From positions 1 to 6,290 of the forward strand of contig JAIDJZ010000266.1 in assembly GCA_029051965.1 (NCBI GenBank): DNA of 6,290 nucleotides. Direction: 5' to 3'. The position numbers and the translations under genes were made by a program. How positions within the stretch are numbered: the first letter of the stretch is position 1; every line of letters starts with the position of its first letter. This stretch comes from Paramuribaculum sp. GTDB taxonomy: Bacteria > Bacteroidota > Bacteroidia > Bacteroidales > Muribaculaceae. The notes beneath the pieces were generated by a model, which had not been told where the DNA came from, ran no database searches, and saw only the letters and a list, made by a program, of their open reading frames with translations. Below, in pieces: positions 1 through 6,239 of the stretch.

Positions 1-558
1 CTTCTTGACAACAACGCGGTTGACAATTCCGGAGCTTCCGACAAGCAGCGACGACAGCGGACGCAGCACGGTCGACAGCAGTCCGACTCCTCCGGCCGAG
101 AAGCGCACCCAGCGTAAATTGTTGGAATTGGCGATAAGTTTGGGCAGGATTTCCCCGAAAAGCAGAATGAGAAACGTCAGGATGACCGTCTGAAGTATGA
201 AGCTGACAACTTCGGGCATTCCGGAAAAAACCGGGCCGAGAGCGAAGTTACAGAGCACGACGATGGTGACGTTGACCAGATTGTTGGCGATAAGGATTGT
301 GGCCAGCAGCCGGTCGGGCGACGCGAATAGTTTGCGGACGCGCGGACCGACGGGCGCGTCGTCGAGTTCATCGAGTTCAGGCGGCGTAAGCGAAAAAAAT
401 GCTATTTCACTTCCGGAAACGAAGCCTGAGATGAGGAGGGCGACGAGCGCACATGCGAGTGCTATCGTCTGCGAAAGGCCGAAATTTATGGCTGACGTGA
501 TAATGAAAGCCGGCAGGGATAATAAAGGGTCTGTGGCCGGTAAGGGATCTATATCCAA
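1..558 (-). CDS. gldE: GldE-like CNNM-domain membrane protein, N-terminal part (runs off left edge)
   Basis: This is the first 186 codons of a hemolysin/CorC-type membrane protein; the gene continues past the left edge. Visible are a short N-terminus beginning MDIDPLPATDP, a hydrophobic segment at about residues 27-46, the CNNM/DUF21 signature SGSEIAFFSL (48-57), ILIANNLVNV (88-97) leading into a second membrane segment, and a third (about 120-135) ending in FGEILPKLIA (134-143). These match the transmembrane half of the CorC/TlyC family, whose CBS pair and C-terminal CorC/HlyC domain would lie outside the window. The acidic DxDP start and the motif wording fit the Bacteroidota branch annotated GldE, a name also used in non-gliding species. 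The family is linked to ion transport or envelope function, and the exact substrate is not shown here. No ATG occurs in frame between the upstream stop and residue 114, so TTG at 558-556 is the likely start; an alternative TTG at 597-595 lies in a hairpin loop. A promoter sits upstream at 619-650. Confidence 0.8.
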   Translation of the reverse strand, partial: MDIDPLPATDPLLSLPAFIITSAINFGLSQTIALACALVALLISGFVSGSEIAFFSLTPPELDELDDAPVGPRVRKLFASPDRLLATILIANNLVNVTIVVLCNFALGPVFSGMPEVVSFILQTVILTFLILLFGEILPKLIANSNNLRWVRFSAGGVGLLSTVLRPLSSLLVGSSGIVNRVVVKK

Positions 559-583
559 TTTAATGAGGTTTAAGTGAACGATG

Positions 584-607
584 AAGACGGGTTGCAAGAC
601 CCGTCTT
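584..607 (-). terminator. 9-bp hairpin between the 175-aa gene and gldE (terminator or leader hairpin)
   Basis: A perfect inverted repeat has 9-bp arms (584-592 and 599-607) around a 6-nt loop. It lies 43 nt after the stop of the 175-aa gene, where an intrinsic terminator would be expected. However, no T-run follows on either strand, and it lies downstream of the predicted gldE promoter, so it would be inside the gldE 5' leader, about 25 nt before the TTG start. The sequence alone does not decide between terminator, leader hairpin or both. Confidence 0.4.
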
Positions 608-618
608 GGAATTTCTTA

Positions 619-650
619 CAAAGTTAGTAACCTTTTTGTTAACTTCCAAA
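619..650 (-). promoter_or_regulatory. Bacteroidota-type promoter for gldE
   Basis: On the minus strand TTTG (650-647) is followed, after 20 bp, by TAACTTTG (626-619). This matches the TTTG / TAnnTTTG -33/-7 consensus of the Bacteroidota primary sigma factor, with spacing close to the usual 19-20 bp. The -33 box directly abuts the TGA stop of the preceding gene (653-651). The expected transcript start is near 615, giving a leader of roughly 55-60 nt that carries the hairpin at 584-607. Confidence 0.6.
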
Positions 651-1178
651 TCAGAGCATTCTGAGAGCGCGGAGGGCTTCGAGAATCTCGAAGCGTGTCA
701 TGCGGCGGCGCTGTTTGAGGGTGCGTGCGAAGTCGTGGCAGATGCCCTGCACCCCACGGTGGGTGAAGACGCGGGTCAGATAGACATAGTTTTTGTCGAA
801 AATGCGGCGCGTTTCGTCCTCGTCGAGCTGACAGGTCGAGCGCCCCTCTTCGATCATGAGGTCGAGAAGGTTCTGTTTGGTCGGTGTGTCAAGCGATCCG
901 TTTTCCAGAACGGTGCGGCGGCACATGATATTGGCCATCGCGGCCGCCATCGAGAGATTGAAATGTTTCAGAATGGTGTTCCAGGCACTTTTCGCCGACA
1001 GGCCGGGATTGCCCGTAAAGAAAAAGTCGCTGGCATATTCGATCAGTGAATCCGGAGTGGAGTCAAGGTTTACCCCGGCGATCAGTTCGTCTCCCTCCAT
1101 GACGATAAAGGCCACTGTCATGCCGGTTGCTCCGTAGCACCGGTCGTCTTCGTTGCGATAGCTTAGCTTTGTTTCCAT
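651..1178 (-). CDS. Conserved-looking hypothetical protein, 175 aa
   Basis: I do not recognise this gene. The product is a soluble protein with no signal peptide and no membrane segment. The N-terminal third (about 20-60) looks like alternating beta structure (TVAFIVMEGDELIAGVNLDS) followed by SDFFFTGNPGLSAKSAWN. The middle (about 62-90) is Ala/Met-rich and probably helical. The C-terminal half is strongly charged and helical (LLDLMIEEGR, LDEDETRRIF, TLKQRRRMTRFEILEALRALRML) and ends in a basic segment. There are four cysteines (14, 86, 116, 147), not in a zinc-finger spacing. ATG at 1178 was chosen; the frame is open to an ATG at 1244, but that would add a short basic stretch unlike the rest, and 1193 is a further option. 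It stands alone: a hairpin separates it from the BI-1 gene upstream, and a new promoter begins at its stop codon. No clear TTTG/TAnnTTTG pair was found in front of it. Confidence 0.75.
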   Translation of the reverse strand: METKLSYRNEDDRCYGATGMTVAFIVMEGDELIAGVNLDSTPDSLIEYASDFFFTGNPGLSAKSAWNTILKHFNLSMAAAMANIMCRRTVLENGSLDTPTKQNLLDLMIEEGRSTCQLDEDETRRIFDKNYVYLTRVFTHRGVQGICHDFARTLKQRRRMTRFEILEALRALRML

Positions 1179-1268
1179 GTTTTTATAACACATTCGGAGG
1201 CATTTTGGAAGTTGATTCCGCAAAAAAATTTCTTTGCGTCTCATCCTCCGTCAGATATTGTTTACAGA

Positions 1269-1314
1269 CGGCAACCCATCGGCCGAGCGGTCTGTCGGTT
1301 CCGATGGGTTGCCG
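1269..1314 (-). terminator. Long hairpin downstream of the BI-1 gene, probable terminator
   Basis: A perfect inverted repeat with 14-bp arms (1269-1282 and 1301-1314) encloses an 18-nt loop, in which a further 4-bp stem can form (1283-1286 with 1295-1298). After a 3-nt bulge the arms extend by five more pairs, TTTAC (1261-1265) with GTAAA (1315-1319). It starts 11 nt past the TAA of the BI-1 gene and lies in the 147-nt gap (1179-1325) before the next gene. The T-run is poor, so termination efficiency is uncertain, but the placement and stem length favour a transcript end. The rest of this gap shows nothing further that I can support. Confidence 0.55.
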
Positions 1315-1325
1315 GTAAAGGGTCG

Positions 1326-2036
1326 TTAGTTGCGGTTTCCGAGGAGGCGGAGAAGATAGATGAACAGGTTGATGAAGTCCAGATAGAGATTCAAGGCTCC
1401 GATTGTTGCAACTTTGCCGAGCGAATCATCGGGCGCGTAGAGTGCCATCTGTTTGATGCGCTGTGTGTCCCATGCCGTCAGACCGATGAAGATGAGCACT
1501 CCTGCAATCGAGATGCCGAATTCAAGAGCCGAGCTGTCGAAGAATAAGTTGACGACCGAGACAATGATCAGACCGAAGAGAGCCATGATAAGGAAGGTGC
1601 CGAATCGGGTCAGATCTTTAGTCGTGAAGTAGCCGTAGATGGACATCGCGCCGAAAACTCCGGCAGTGATGAAGAATGTCTTGACGATCGAACTTCCTGT
1701 GTAGATGAAGAAGATCGGGGCAAGGGTCAGACCGTTGACAACGGCAAAGAGGTAGAACAGCAGCGATGCTACCGGAGAACTCAGTTTGTTGATCGCGCTC
1801 GAGATCGCGATTACCAGACCGATCTCAATGAGAAACAGAATCCAGATTGCTGCCGAATGGGCAAACATCAGATTCAGAACGGCCGGCGAAGAGGCAGCGA
1901 AAAGAGCGGCCAGAGCTGAAACGATCAGACCGAGGGTCATTTTCAGGAAAACCTGACGCATGACAAGAGTAAGACGCCCCGACTGGCTCGAATCGACCGG
2001 CTGGGTGAGATTGTTGTAGAAATTGTTCAGATCCAT
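1326..2036 (-). CDS. Bax inhibitor-1 / YccA family membrane protein
   Basis: This is a complete 236-aa integral membrane protein of the Bax inhibitor-1 (BI-1, YccA/YbhL) family. After a polar N-terminus (1-24) about seven hydrophobic segments can be drawn, roughly at 28-48, 62-80, 86-106, 116-136, 144-165, 172-190 and 209-232. Family hallmarks are visible in the last two: AWDTQRIK (188-195) and GALNLYLDFINLFIYLLRLLG (213-233). Asp190 and Asp220 fall where the bacterial homologue YetJ has its paired aspartates, which form a pH-sensitive calcium-leak gate; equivalence here is inferred from motif position. Bacterial members are also linked to the FtsH protease (YccA in E. coli), so the substrate and role in this organism remain open. 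ATG at 2036 was chosen because the polar MDLNNFYNN start is typical. The upstream ATG at 2081 would add 15 mostly hydrophobic residues. It follows argS by 64 nt and is followed by a strong hairpin. No good promoter was identified, so it may be partly read through from argS. Confidence 0.9.
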   Translation of the reverse strand: MDLNNFYNNLTQPVDSSQSGRLTLVMRQVFLKMTLGLIVSALAALFAASSPAVLNLMFAHSAAIWILFLIEIGLVIAISSAINKLSSPVASLLFYLFAVVNGLTLAPIFFIYTGSSIVKTFFITAGVFGAMSIYGYFTTKDLTRFGTFLIMALFGLIIVSVVNLFFDSSALEFGISIAGVLIFIGLTAWDTQRIKQMALYAPDDSLGKVATIGALNLYLDFINLFIYLLRLLGNRN

Positions 2037-2086
2037 ATTGAGTGGAAATTTAAGGAGTTTGTTTAAGAGTGTGAGGAGCAAAAACT

Positions 2087-2118
2087 GTGCCGTTTTTTTT
2101 TTACATACGGTCCGGCAC
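2087..2118 (-). terminator. Weak terminator-like hairpin over the argS stop codon
   Basis: On the minus strand GTGCCG (2118-2113, inside the last argS codons) pairs with CGGCAC (2092-2087). This gives a 6-bp stem with a 20-nt loop holding the TAA stop and a run of ten A. The sequence AGTTTTTG follows directly, so the order stem then T-run is that of an intrinsic terminator. The short stem and long A-rich loop make it weak, and partial read-through into the BI-1 gene is plausible. Confidence 0.35.
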
Positions 2119-3888
2119 CTCGATTCCGAGCAGACTCATGGCCGATGCGATTGTGCGGGCCGATGCGTCGGAGAGTGCCAGACGGAGCGAGCGTTTCTCT
2201 TCGTCCGTCTCCTTCAGGATCGAGCAGTCGTGGTAGAACTGGTTGTATTCCTTGGCAAGCTCATAGACATAGTTGGCGATCAGAGCCGGACTCAGTGAGC
2301 GGCCGGCTTCGGCCACGAGTGCCGGATAGTCGGCCAGACGCTGGATGAGCGCGATTTCGCGGTCGCCCGGAACGGCCATGACAAATTCGCCGATCGTGAA
2401 GCCCGCTTCAGTGGCGCGGCGCAGTACGGAGCGGATTCGTGCGTGGGTGTACTGGATGAACGGACCTGTATTGCCGTTGAAGTCGATCGATTCGGCCGGA
2501 TTGAAGGTCATGTTCTTGCGCGGGTCGACCTTAAGGAGGAAGTATTTCAGTGCGCCAAGACCGACCATCTCGGTGATCGATTTGATTTCGTCGGGGGTGC
2601 ATCCGTCGAGCTGGCCGCGTTCGGAGCTGACGGCGCGGGCCGTGTTGACCATTTCGTCCATCAGGTCGTCGGCGTCCACGACGGTTCCCTCGCGGCTCTT
2701 CATCTTGCCGTTGGGCAGTTCGACCATGCCGTATGAGAAATGGACGAGATCTTTGCCCCATTTGAAGCCAAGGCGGTCGAGCAGCAGTGAAAGCACCTGG
2801 AAGTGATAGTTCTGTTCGTTGCCGACAACGTAGATCATGCGGTCAATCGGGTAGTCGTCGAAACGCATCCGGGCTGTGCCGATGTCCTGGGTCATATAGA
2901 CCGAAGTGCCGTCCGAACGGAGCAGCAGCTTGTGGTCCAGGCCTTCGGCGGTCAGGTCAGCCCAGACAGAGCCATCCTCTTTGCGGTACATAAGGCCCTT
3001 TTCAAGACCTTCGAGCACCTTTTCCTTTCCCTGCAGATAGGTCGAGCTTTCGTAATAGATCTTGTCGAATCCGACACCCATGCGTTCGTAGGTTTCGTCG
3101 AAACCGGCATAGACCCAGTTGTTCATCATTTCCCAGAGCGAGCGCACTTCCGGATCATTGTTTTCCCATTTGCGGAGCATCGCGCGCGCTTCCTGCATAA
3201 GAGCCGACGCTCCTTCTGCTTCCTCTTTGCTCATTCCTTTCTCCATCAGTTCGGCGACTTCGGCCTTGAAGTGCTTGTCGAAAAGAACATAGAAGTCGCC
3301 GATCAGGTGGTCGCCCTTCTTGCCGGCTTTCTCCGGAGTGATTCCTTCGCCCCACTTCTGCCACGCGAGCATCGATTTGCAGATGTGGATGCCGCGGTCG
3401 TTGACGATATTGGTCTTGACAACGCGGTTGCCGCAGGCTGCGAGTATGCGCGAAAGGGAGTTGCCCAGAAGTATGTTGCGGACGTGGCCAAGATGGAGAG
3501 GCTTGTTGGTGTTGGGCGACGAATATTCGATCATGACCAGCGGCGACTCTTCGGTCGGGGCGGTCATTCCGTAGTCGGCAGTGGTTGTGATATGCTGGAG
3601 CACCGACGACCAGAAGGTCGGCTCGATGACTAAATTCAGGAAGCCCTTGACAACATTGAAACGCGCAACAGCCGGTTCGTTGTCGACGAGCCATTCGCCG
3701 ATCTCTTTGCCGACTGCCTCCGGCGATTTGCGGGCCGCTTTGACCCACGGAAACACAACGATCGTCAGGTTGCCTTCAAACTCCTTGCGGGTTGTCTGCG
3801 GTGTGATCGTCGAGGGGTCTGCGTCGATTCCATATAACTCTTTGACTGCGAGGCCTACTGCCTGCGCTATGATCTTATCAAGTGACAT
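2101..3888 (-). CDS. argS: Arginyl-tRNA synthetase (class I)
   Basis: This enzyme charges tRNA-Arg with arginine using ATP in the cytoplasm and is essential for translation. The 595-aa product has the expected length and domain order. An N-terminal Arg-tRNA-synthetase additional domain (about 1-90) contains FEGNLTIVVFPW (37-48) and FNVVKGFLNLVI. The class I catalytic core starts at EYSSPNTNKPLHLGH, with the HIGH-type signature HLGH at 132-135. VVGNEQNYHFQVL (354-366) lies before the second signature, KMKSREG (395-401), which replaces the classical KMSKS as is usual in many ArgS proteins. The C-terminal DALR anticodon-binding domain runs from about 478 to the end and finishes GIEVPDRM. No key residue appears to be missing. 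The ATG at 3888 gives the standard MSLDKIIAQAV start. The gene has its own promoter (3998-4028) and a roughly 105-nt structured leader with a small upstream ORF. Its TAA lies in a run of ten A. Confidence 0.97.
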   Translation of the reverse strand: MSLDKIIAQAVGLAVKELYGIDADPSTITPQTTRKEFEGNLTIVVFPWVKAARKSPEAVGKEIGEWLVDNEPAVARFNVVKGFLNLVIEPTFWSSVLQHITTTADYGMTAPTEESPLVMIEYSSPNTNKPLHLGHVRNILLGNSLSRILAACGNRVVKTNIVNDRGIHICKSMLAWQKWGEGITPEKAGKKGDHLIGDFYVLFDKHFKAEVAELMEKGMSKEEAEGASALMQEARAMLRKWENNDPEVRSLWEMMNNWVYAGFDETYERMGVGFDKIYYESSTYLQGKEKVLEGLEKGLMYRKEDGSVWADLTAEGLDHKLLLRSDGTSVYMTQDIGTARMRFDDYPIDRMIYVVGNEQNYHFQVLSLLLDRLGFKWGKDLVHFSYGMVELPNGKMKSREGTVVDADDLMDEMVNTARAVSSERGQLDGCTPDEIKSITEMVGLGALKYFLLKVDPRKNMTFNPAESIDFNGNTGPFIQYTHARIRSVLRRATEAGFTIGEFVMAVPGDREIALIQRLADYPALVAEAGRSLSPALIANYVYELAKEYNQFYHDCSILKETDEEKRSLRLALSDASARTIASAMSLLGIEVPDRM

Positions 3889-3915
3889 GTCTGTTATTAG
3901 TGAAATTTAAGTAGG

Positions 3916-3990
3916 TTACTTATCGGGTATGTTCTGACTGGCCGGAAATCTCCCTGACCGCTGGTCTGCGGCCGGCGGGAGGCCGGTCAT
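3916..3990 (-). CDS. Possible 24-codon upstream ORF in the argS leader
   Basis: An ATG at 3990, a few bases after the predicted transcript start, opens a 24-codon frame ending in TAA at 3918-3916, 27 nt before the argS ATG. The peptide starts MTGLPPAADQRSGRF and contains two arginine codons (CGG and AGA), neither clustered nor in great excess. It would be translated almost leaderless. It could be a leader peptide coupling translation to argS expression, or a chance frame in a GC-rich leader; I see nothing that proves translation. Confidence 0.25.
   Translation of the reverse strand: MTGLPPAADQRSGRFPASQNIPDK
3940..3988 (-). other. GC-rich structured argS leader with three GGCCGG copies
   Basis: The leader contains GGCCGG three times (3940-3945, 3970-3975, 3981-3986 on the plus strand). 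It can form a 5-bp stem, CCGGC (3972-3976) with GCCGG (3982-3986), around a 5-nt loop. A competing pairing joins GACCG (3956-3960) to CGGTC (3984-3988). The two pairings share 3984-3986 and so exclude each other. No T-run follows, so a classical attenuator is not evident. Confidence 0.4.
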
Positions 3991-3997
3991 TGGATTG

Positions 3998-4028
3998 CAA
4001 AATTACAGATTTTAATGCTGACAGCAAA
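3998..4028 (-). promoter_or_regulatory. Bacteroidota-type promoter for argS
   Basis: On the minus strand TTTG (4028-4025) and TAATTTTG (4005-3998) are separated by exactly 19 bp. This is a full match to the TTTG / TAnnTTTG consensus of the Bacteroidota housekeeping sigma factor. It lies in the 170-nt gap between the WbqC-family gene and argS, and the predicted start near 3994 gives a leader of about 105 nt. It shows that argS has its own transcription start and need not depend on the lepB-wbqC unit. Confidence 0.7.
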
Positions 4029-4058
4029 ATTCTCCCCGCGGAATCAATTGAAAATTAC

Positions 4059-4697
4059 CTACAAAACCATCCGCGGAAGGATGAGCGCCGACTCGGGACC
4101 CATGTTGAAGAGCATGTCGACTGCCGAGAGGCCGGGAATGAATCCGTGGCGCAGTGCTCTGACCTGATAATAGGGGACATCTCTCACCATTTCGGCAGGA
4201 ATTCCCTTGCGGAGATCGACGATCGGGCCGTCGTGACTGATCTCGCCGCCGTAGACGACCTCTGACTCGATAAGCATCAGCCGGCGTATGATCGAATCGA
4301 GACGCCGGTTGAACTCCATGAGCGGGCTGCGCGCCGGATCTTCTCTGAAAAGAGGCTCGAAATCATCGGCATAGTACTCGAAAAATGGTGTCCGCCCATA
4401 TCCCGACTTGAGTGTCTCCCAGTGGGCGTGCCACCATGATCCGTGGCTCGAAATGGTGATGTCCGACCATCGTGCGCCGGTCATCGAAACCGGTTTCTCG
4501 ATCGGAACGGTCAGGCGTCTGACCCCGTGGGTGTCGGCTATTGTGGCCCGGTGCGTATCTTTCTGGCGTTTGTCGAAACGCATTCCGGTGTCGACTGTGA
4601 CTTTCCCGAAAGCATTGACCAGAGCGTAGTAGGCCGCCGAACCCATGTAGCGTGGCGGAAGGATAAGTAGCGACTCTGCTGGATCGATCTGCTTCAT
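4059..4697 (-). CDS. WbqC family protein
   Basis: This is a complete 212-aa soluble protein of the WbqC-like family. Matching features in order are LLILPPRYMGSAAYYALV (10-27), the conserved N-terminal strand and YxG segment; a K/R-rich stretch with RATIADTHGVRRLTVPIEK (50-68); SDITIS followed by WWHAHWETLKSGYGRTPFFEYY (88-109), the most diagnostic block; and the C-terminal YYQVRALRHGFIPGLSAVDMLFNMGPES (176-203). Members take their name from an O-antigen cluster gene, but the biochemical activity is not established, so a role in polysaccharide or envelope biology is inference only. The start codon overlaps the lepB stop (ATGA at 4697-4694), which implies co-transcription and probably translational coupling. 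Pairing of a WbqC gene with lepB is familiar from Bacteroidales genomes. It ends with TAG at 4061-4059, about 30 nt before the argS promoter. Confidence 0.9.
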   Translation of the reverse strand: MKQIDPAESLLILPPRYMGSAAYYALVNAFGKVTVDTGMRFDKRQKDTHRATIADTHGVRRLTVPIEKPVSMTGARWSDITISSHGSWWHAHWETLKSGYGRTPFFEYYADDFEPLFREDPARSPLMEFNRRLDSIIRRLMLIESEVVYGGEISHDGPIVDLRKGIPAEMVRDVPYYQVRALRHGFIPGLSAVDMLFNMGPESALILPRMVL

Positions 4698-6202
4698 TCT
4701 GAAAATCCGGGGTTTGCATCCTTGAAAATGCGATTCCAGCGGATTCCGCCGTCAAGTAGGCCTTTGTCTTTGTCGAACGACACAAGGACTCTCATCGGCT
4801 TGCCGACGACATGGTCCTCCGGAACAAAGCCCCAGTAGCGCGAATCGAGCGAACAGTCGCGGTTGTCGCCCATCATGAAGTAATAGTCCATCATGAAGGT
4901 ATAGCTGTCGGCCCGCTTGCCGTCGATGTAGACCGTGCCGTCTTTGACATAAGAATCCGGATGATACTCATAGTTGCGGATCACACGCTCATACATAGGC
5001 CAGTTCTCGGGTGTGATACTGATAGTCTGACCCTTCTTCGGAATGCTGACAGGGCCGTAGTCCTGACGCGTCCATGTCGAAGAAATTCCGTCGGGGAAGA
5101 GGAATTCGCCGGTCGGTGCCGGTTCGCGGATGACGGAGGCCACAAGTCCCTGGGATTTCAGCTTGTCGATTGCCGACTGGGTCAGCGGGATGCGGTAGAA
5201 CGGTTTCGTTGCATATTCCGCAGGCTGGAATCCGGCGATCAGCCAGTTTTCGGTGTCGGCGGGGTTGGGCGCGAACGCTGCCTGACTCCAGTCGTCGCGC
5301 GAGACTGCGATGTTTTCCCAGTCCGCTTCTGTCAGCGGACGGTTGGTCTGAATCAGATAGTTGAACTGCACGTTGGTCGGCTGATCCTGCGGCTTGCCGT
5401 CGATGTAGATCGTTCCGTCGACGATCTTTAATGTCTCGCCCGGCAGGCCGACAGCACGTTTGACGTAGTTTTCCCTGCGGTCGACAGGGCGGTAGATGAT
5501 TTCTCCGAACTGCTCCGGATTGTTCAGGACGACATCGCGTCCGAAATACTTGATGAGCGTGTAGTAGTCCGGATTCTGCATCTTGACGGCAACAGTGTCG
5601 CCGGCCGGAAAGTTGAAGACAACGATGTCGCCCGACTCGACGTCGCCGAGCCCTTTCAGACGGTGGTATTTCCACTGCGGCCACTCCAGATAGCTCTTGG
5701 TGTTGATGACCGGAAATGTATTCTGGACAAGAGGGAAGTGGAGCGGCGTCTGAGGTACTCGGGGGCCGTAGGCCATCTTGTTGACCCACAGGTAGTCGCC
5801 TACGAGCAGCGACTTCTCGAGCGACGAACTCGGAATCTCATAGTTCTGGCCGATGAACGTGAACACGAAATAGACCAGGATCAGCGCATAGACGATTGCG
5901 TCGACCCAGCTCATGACGGCGCGGGTCAGATGGTTTTTGCTTTTCTTCCACCAGGTGAGGGGAATGTAGCCTGTGATGTAAATGTCGAAAAGCAGGGGGT
6001 AGACGAGCAGCACCCAGGGATTTCCGAGCCAGATGACCCAGAGAAAGAAAATCAGCGAAACGATGCCGAACCGGAGCCAGCGGGTGTTTTTTGTTGATTT
6101 GATCCGGGCGGTGAAATCCTGTTTGCAGTTGGGGGTGCCTGTGTTGGCCGGCGTCGTCGTTTCGGCTGTCTTTGTGGCGTTTTTGTCGTTCGGTTCTGAC
6201 AT
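4694..6202 (-). CDS. lepB: Signal peptidase I, long Bacteroidota form
   Basis: This membrane-bound S26 peptidase cleaves signal peptides from exported proteins at the outer face of the inner membrane. The 502-aa product has a polar, Thr-rich start (1-38) and hydrophobic segments at about 43-60, 61-80 and 98-118. The catalytic box follows as IPSSSLEKSLLVGDYLWVNK (123-142), with the nucleophile most likely Ser127. The general-base lysine is Lys248 in YVKRAVGLPGE (246-256), and VDGTIYIDGK follows at 261-270. A long insertion (about 271-419) precedes a second copy of the DGTVYIDGK segment (421-429). The last signature is MMGDNRDCSLDSRYWGFVPEDHVVGKP (443-469). All catalytic boxes are present, so the enzyme should be active. 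Its length far exceeds E. coli LepB (about 320 aa) because of the insertion, which is usual in this phylum. The ATG at 6202 lies 37 nt after the upstream stop, and the stop overlaps the WbqC-family start. Only one lepB is in view, whereas many Bacteroides carry two in tandem. Confidence 0.96.
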   Translation of the reverse strand: MSEPNDKNATKTAETTTPANTGTPNCKQDFTARIKSTKNTRWLRFGIVSLIFFLWVIWLGNPWVLLVYPLLFDIYITGYIPLTWWKKSKNHLTRAVMSWVDAIVYALILVYFVFTFIGQNYEIPSSSLEKSLLVGDYLWVNKMAYGPRVPQTPLHFPLVQNTFPVINTKSYLEWPQWKYHRLKGLGDVESGDIVVFNFPAGDTVAVKMQNPDYYTLIKYFGRDVVLNNPEQFGEIIYRPVDRRENYVKRAVGLPGETLKIVDGTIYIDGKPQDQPTNVQFNYLIQTNRPLTEADWENIAVSRDDWSQAAFAPNPADTENWLIAGFQPAEYATKPFYRIPLTQSAIDKLKSQGLVASVIREPAPTGEFLFPDGISSTWTRQDYGPVSIPKKGQTISITPENWPMYERVIRNYEYHPDSYVKDGTVYIDGKRADSYTFMMDYYFMMGDNRDCSLDSRYWGFVPEDHVVGKPMRVLVSFDKDKGLLDGGIRWNRIFKDANPGFSE

Positions 6203-6239
6203 TTTGGAATTGTTCTGTGGGGAAAGTGAGGATGAGAAT

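Noticed and set aside
197..577. 126-aa plus-strand open frame rich in Ser and Arg
   Set aside because: It is antisense to the gldE-like gene, whose CNNM motifs are clear; its composition is low-complexity and shadow-like.
1195..1250. CGGAGG / CCTCCG inverted repeat upstream of the 175-aa gene
   Set aside because: Six pairs with a 44-nt loop is within chance expectation and no regulatory logic is visible.
2041..2060. TAAATTTC as a -7 box for the BI-1 gene
   Set aside because: It has one mismatch to TAnnTTTG, lies only 9 nt from the ATG and has no TTTG at the right distance upstream.
2803..3633. 276-aa plus-strand open frame
   Set aside because: It lies entirely antisense to argS, which has all catalytic motifs. 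Long antisense frames are common opposite GC-rich genes and no family features were seen.
4036..4076. Two CCGCGG palindromes around the WbqC-family stop, possible terminator
   Set aside because: Each copy is self-complementary and only six pairs would join them over a 29-nt loop. The T-run after it is part of the argS -33 region, so the evidence for a terminator is too weak.
4811..5431. 206-aa plus-strand open frame
   Set aside because: It is antisense to lepB and mirrors its codon periodicity; no recognisable motif.
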